Assembly (NCBI GenBank): GCA_963830725.1 | Contig: CAWHNO010000013.1 | Span: 186,001 to 250,000, forward strand | DNA: 64,000 nucleotides | Reading direction: 5' to 3' | From: DASSUW01 sp963830725 | Lineage (GTDB): Bacteria > Actinomycetota > Thermoleophilia > Solirubrobacterales > Solirubrobacteraceae | Part shown: positions 62,050-64,000 of the stretch, one piece after another | Numbering within the stretch: position 1 is the first letter of the stretch | Layout: every line of letters starts with the position of its first letter | Program-made: the position numbers and the translations under genes | The notes under the pieces: model-generated | The model's database searches: none | What the model was told of the DNA's origin: nothing | Seen by the model: only the letters and a program-made list of their open reading frames with translations

Positions 62050-62684
62050 CCGCCCACGCCCCGGCCCGCCCCCGTAGCCGGCGCCGCCCGAGCCGCAGCC
62101 GCGCGTTCCGGCGCCGCGCGCTGCTGCTCGCCTTCGTGGCCGTCTCCGCCGGCGTCGTGATGCTGATCCTCTCCCCGTGGGCCGACAAGGCGGTCCAGGA
62201 GATCAGGCTGCCGCTCCAGCACGACGACATCATCCGCCAGCAGGCGGAGCAGAAGAACCTCGACCCGTCGCTGATCGCCGGGGTGATCTACGTCGAGTCG
62301 CGCTTCCGCGACCAGACCTCGCACGCCGGCGCCAAGGGCCTGATGCAGATCATGCCCTCGACCGCCCACTACATCGCCCGCAAGTCCGGCGGCACGGAGT
62401 TCGTCCAGGGGGACCTCGCCACGCCGCAGATCAACATCTCCTACGGCTCCTGGTATCTGCGCTACCTGCTCGACCACTACCACGGCAACACCGTCCTCGC
62501 GCTCGCCGCCTACAACGCCGGCGAGGGCAAGGTCGACGAGTGGTGGCGCGAGGCGGCCGACCGCGGCGAGCGCTTCCGCGTGGCCGACCACATCCCGTTC
62601 CCGGAGACCCGCAACTACGTGGACAAGGTGCTCGAGGCCCGCCGCTCCTACCGGCGCGAGTACGCGCGGGAGCTGGGCCTGTGA
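62046..62684 (+). CDS. Membrane-anchored lytic transglycosylase (SLT domain)
   Basis: A 212-residue Slt70/MltE-like enzyme. A basic N-terminus and one helix (about 25-43) anchor it outside the membrane. The SLT domain has catalytic Glu84 in GVIYVESRF, GLMQIMPSTAHYIA and ALAAYNAGEGKVDEW. It cleaves peptidoglycan between MurNAc and GlcNAc. GTG 62046 overlaps coaE; TGA overlaps the next GTG. Confidence 0.95.
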   Translation: MTAHAPARPRSRRRPSRSRAFRRRALLLAFVAVSAGVVMLILSPWADKAVQEIRLPLQHDDIIRQQAEQKNLDPSLIAGVIYVESRFRDQTSHAGAKGLMQIMPSTAHYIARKSGGTEFVQGDLATPQINISYGSWYLRYLLDHYHGNTVLALAAYNAGEGKVDEWWREAADRGERFRVADHIPFPETRNYVDKVLEARRSYRREYARELGL

Positions 62685-63649
62685 ACCGCCGCGCGCTCGG
62701 CCGCACCGGCCTCGAGGTCTCCGAGATCGGCTACGGCGCGTGGGGCATCGGCAAGACGATGTGGCTCGGCGCCGACGACGACGAGTCGCTGCGCGCGCTC
62801 AACCGCGCCATCGACCTCGGGCTGACGCTGATCGACACCGCGCTCGGCTACGGCGACGGGCACAGCGAGGAGCTCGTAGGCCGGGTGGTGCGCGAGCGCT
62901 CCGAGGACATCGTGGTGGCGACCAAGATCCCGCCGAAGAACCGGATCTGGCCGGCGCCCGACGGGATCGATCCCGAGGACGCGTTCCCGGCCGATCACGT
63001 GCGCGCCTGCACCGAGCGCAGCCTGCGCAACCTCGGGCTGGACACGATCGACGTCACGCAGTTCCACGTCTGGTCGGACGAGTGGGTGGGGCGGGGGAGC
63101 TGGCTCGAGGGGGTCGAGGCGCTCAAGGGCGAGGGCAAGATCCGCGCGTTCGGCGTCTCGATCAACGACCACCAGCCGTGGAACGCGCTGAAGCTGATCG
63201 AGAGCGGCGCGGTCGACACCGTGCAGGTGATCTACAACGTCTTCGACCAGTCGCCCGAGGACGAGCTGCTGGACGCCTGCTCGCGGCACGGGATCGGCGT
63301 CCTCGCCCGCGTGCCGTTCGACGAGGGCGCGCTGACCGGCACGATCGGGCCCGACACCGAGTTCCCGGAGGGCGACTTCCGCAACCGCTACTTCCGGGAC
63401 GACCGCAGGCAGCAGGTCGCCGAGCGCGTGCAGGCGATCCTCGACGACCTCGGGATCGAGCGCGAGCAGCTGCCCGAGGTCGCGCTGCGCTACATCCTCT
63501 CCCACCCGGCGGTCTCGGCCGCCATCCCGGGCATGCGCTCGGTGCGCAACGTCGAGCGCAACTGCGCGGTCGGAGACGGGCGAGGCCTGCCGGCCGAGCA
63601 GGTCGCCGCGCTCAAGCAGCACCGCTGGGACCGGAACTTCTACCGCTGA
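62681..63649 (+). CDS. Aldo/keto reductase
   Basis: A 322-residue TIM-barrel NADPH reductase. Catalytic Asp52, Tyr57 (DTALGYGDGHSEE) and Lys82 (VATKIP) are visible, with His in TQFHVW and the cofactor site AAIPGMRSVRNVERN. Substrate unknown; similar to broad-specificity YajO/YghZ-type proteins. GTG start overlaps the transglycosylase stop. Repeat element D begins 9 bp after its TGA. Confidence 0.94.
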   Translation: MNRRALGRTGLEVSEIGYGAWGIGKTMWLGADDDESLRALNRAIDLGLTLIDTALGYGDGHSEELVGRVVRERSEDIVVATKIPPKNRIWPAPDGIDPEDAFPADHVRACTERSLRNLGLDTIDVTQFHVWSDEWVGRGSWLEGVEALKGEGKIRAFGVSINDHQPWNALKLIESGAVDTVQVIYNVFDQSPEDELLDACSRHGIGVLARVPFDEGALTGTIGPDTEFPEGDFRNRYFRDDRRQQVAERVQAILDDLGIEREQLPEVALRYILSHPAVSAAIPGMRSVRNVERNCAVGDGRGLPAEQVAALKQHRWDRNFYR

Positions 63650-63657
63650 GGCGGGGT

Positions 63658-63803
63658 CGGCGAACGTCAACTGCGCTGGGTAGGGAAGCCGGGGAGCCGA
63701 CGGATGGCGCTTTACCCGGCATATGTCCGGTAAAGGCGCCAGGGACCGCCGGCGCGGCCGGCTCCCTCGCCCGCCCTACTCCAGCCGCAGTTGACGTTCG
63801 TCA
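63658..63803 (+). repeat. Dispersed inverted-repeat element, copy D
   Basis: About 146 bp between convergent genes. Left end GCGAACGTCAACTGCGCTGG (63660-63679), right end CAGCCGCAGTTGACGTTCGT (63782-63801). Central palindrome 63705-63741 has arms TGGCGCTTTACCCGGCAT and ATGTCCGGTAAAGGCGCCA around CATATG (63720-63725). The right end supplies the TGA stop (TCA 63801-63803) of the minus-strand gene that follows. Confidence 0.88.
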
Positions 63804-64000
63804 GGGTCGCCGCGGCGGCAGCGGCCGCCGCCGCTCGCGGGCGAGCCGGCCGTTGCGCTCCGGGTGCTCGTCCGGCTTCGGCTCGGGCGGCGGCAGCTTC
63901 TTCATCGCCTCCGCCCGGTCGCGATCCTCCGCGCGGCCGACGAGGTAGAAGACATACGACACGCCGGCGACGGCCAGGATCCCGGCGAGCGCGAGCAGGG
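63801..64000 (-). CDS. Membrane-anchored protein, C-terminal fragment
   Basis: The last 65 codons of a minus-strand gene that continues beyond the window. The visible part is a hydrophobic helix (LLALAGILAVAGVSYVFYLV) and a charged, proline-rich tail with AMKKLPPPEPKPDEHPERN and a run of arginines before the stop. The stop codon is formed by the end of repeat element D. Function cannot be assigned. Confidence 0.65.
   Translation of the reverse strand, partial: LLALAGILAVAGVSYVFYLVGRAEDRDRAEAMKKLPPPEPKPDEHPERNGRLARERRRPLPPRRP

Overview
The window is about 73% GC-type, gene-dense DNA on which nearly every gene ends in GTGA/ATGA overlaps with the next. Codon use, the gene content (a trp operon, liv-type ABC transporter, WXG/EspC-like proteins, CoxL-type molybdenum hydroxylase, glycolate oxidase, polA, rpsA, coaE) and many small membrane proteins point to a soil actinobacterium of the Thermoleophilia/Solirubrobacterales kind. 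That placement is an inference from gene style, not from a marker comparison. No rRNA, tRNA, CRISPR array, transposase or phage gene was seen.

Layout. 1-6744: tryptophan operon trpE(partial)-G-D-C-[htrA-like]-F-B-A, ending in a perfect 26-bp palindrome. 7085-12518: branched-chain amino-acid (or related) ABC importer livJHMGF plus a small membrane protein, with many apparent +1 frameshifts. 12531-15984 (minus): two small membrane-anchored proteins, a TIGR01777 epimerase and an ACT-malic enzyme. 16173-20195: a compact six-gene EspC/WXG-type cassette. 20327-21698 (minus): a Pro/Ala-rich repeat protein, convergent with the cassette across a 47-bp triplicated junction. 21776-25874: polA and two frame-broken genes. 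25871-28322 (minus): cupin / TIM-barrel 'PEP hydrolase' / Tm-1-like operon, divergent from an IclR regulator. 29453-33946: GntR regulator and glcDEF glycolate oxidase. 34015-41801: a giant secreted cupredoxin-ThuA-PQQ sugar dehydrogenase-PKD protein, an Idi-2-like FMN protein and a ThuA lipoprotein. 41838-58836: a long plus-strand catabolic run that begins with the His-domain half and later contains the ATP-grasp half of a PEP-synthase-like phosphotransferase, around a three-subunit molybdenum hydroxylase, FAH hydrolase, SDR, GntR, two cyclase-family hydrolases (one fused to an HD-type domain), Zn-alcohol dehydrogenase, BKACE, esterase, class-III aminotransferase and a SIS protein. 58810-63649: geranylgeranyl-reductase-like flavoprotein (minus), rpsA, coaE, lytic transglycosylase, aldo/keto reductase. 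A minus-strand membrane-anchored gene enters at the right edge.

The least explained structures are not genes. (i) A 150-260 bp dispersed element with long terminal inverted repeats and a central palindrome built on CATATG occurs four times, each time directly after a stop codon. (ii) A second, smaller palindrome family sits just in front of trpG, trpC, trpB and one catabolic gene. (iii) TANNNT hexamers lie 6-12 nt before several operon-initial start codons, which suggests leaderless or nearly leaderless transcripts. (iv) An identical TTCCG-N5-CGGAA box lies in the IclR divergent promoter and upstream of the giant secreted protein.

The catabolic run is the best candidate for an undescribed pathway: a split ATP-dependent dikinase-type phosphotransferase, a molybdenum hydroxylase and ring-opening-type hydrolases in one co-directional, GntR-associated block preceded by a good sigma70 promoter overlapping an operator-like palindrome. 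Its substrate cannot be read from sequence. Reading-frame breaks are confined to a few blocks and are mostly net +1, so sequencing or assembly insertions are the simplest reading of them.
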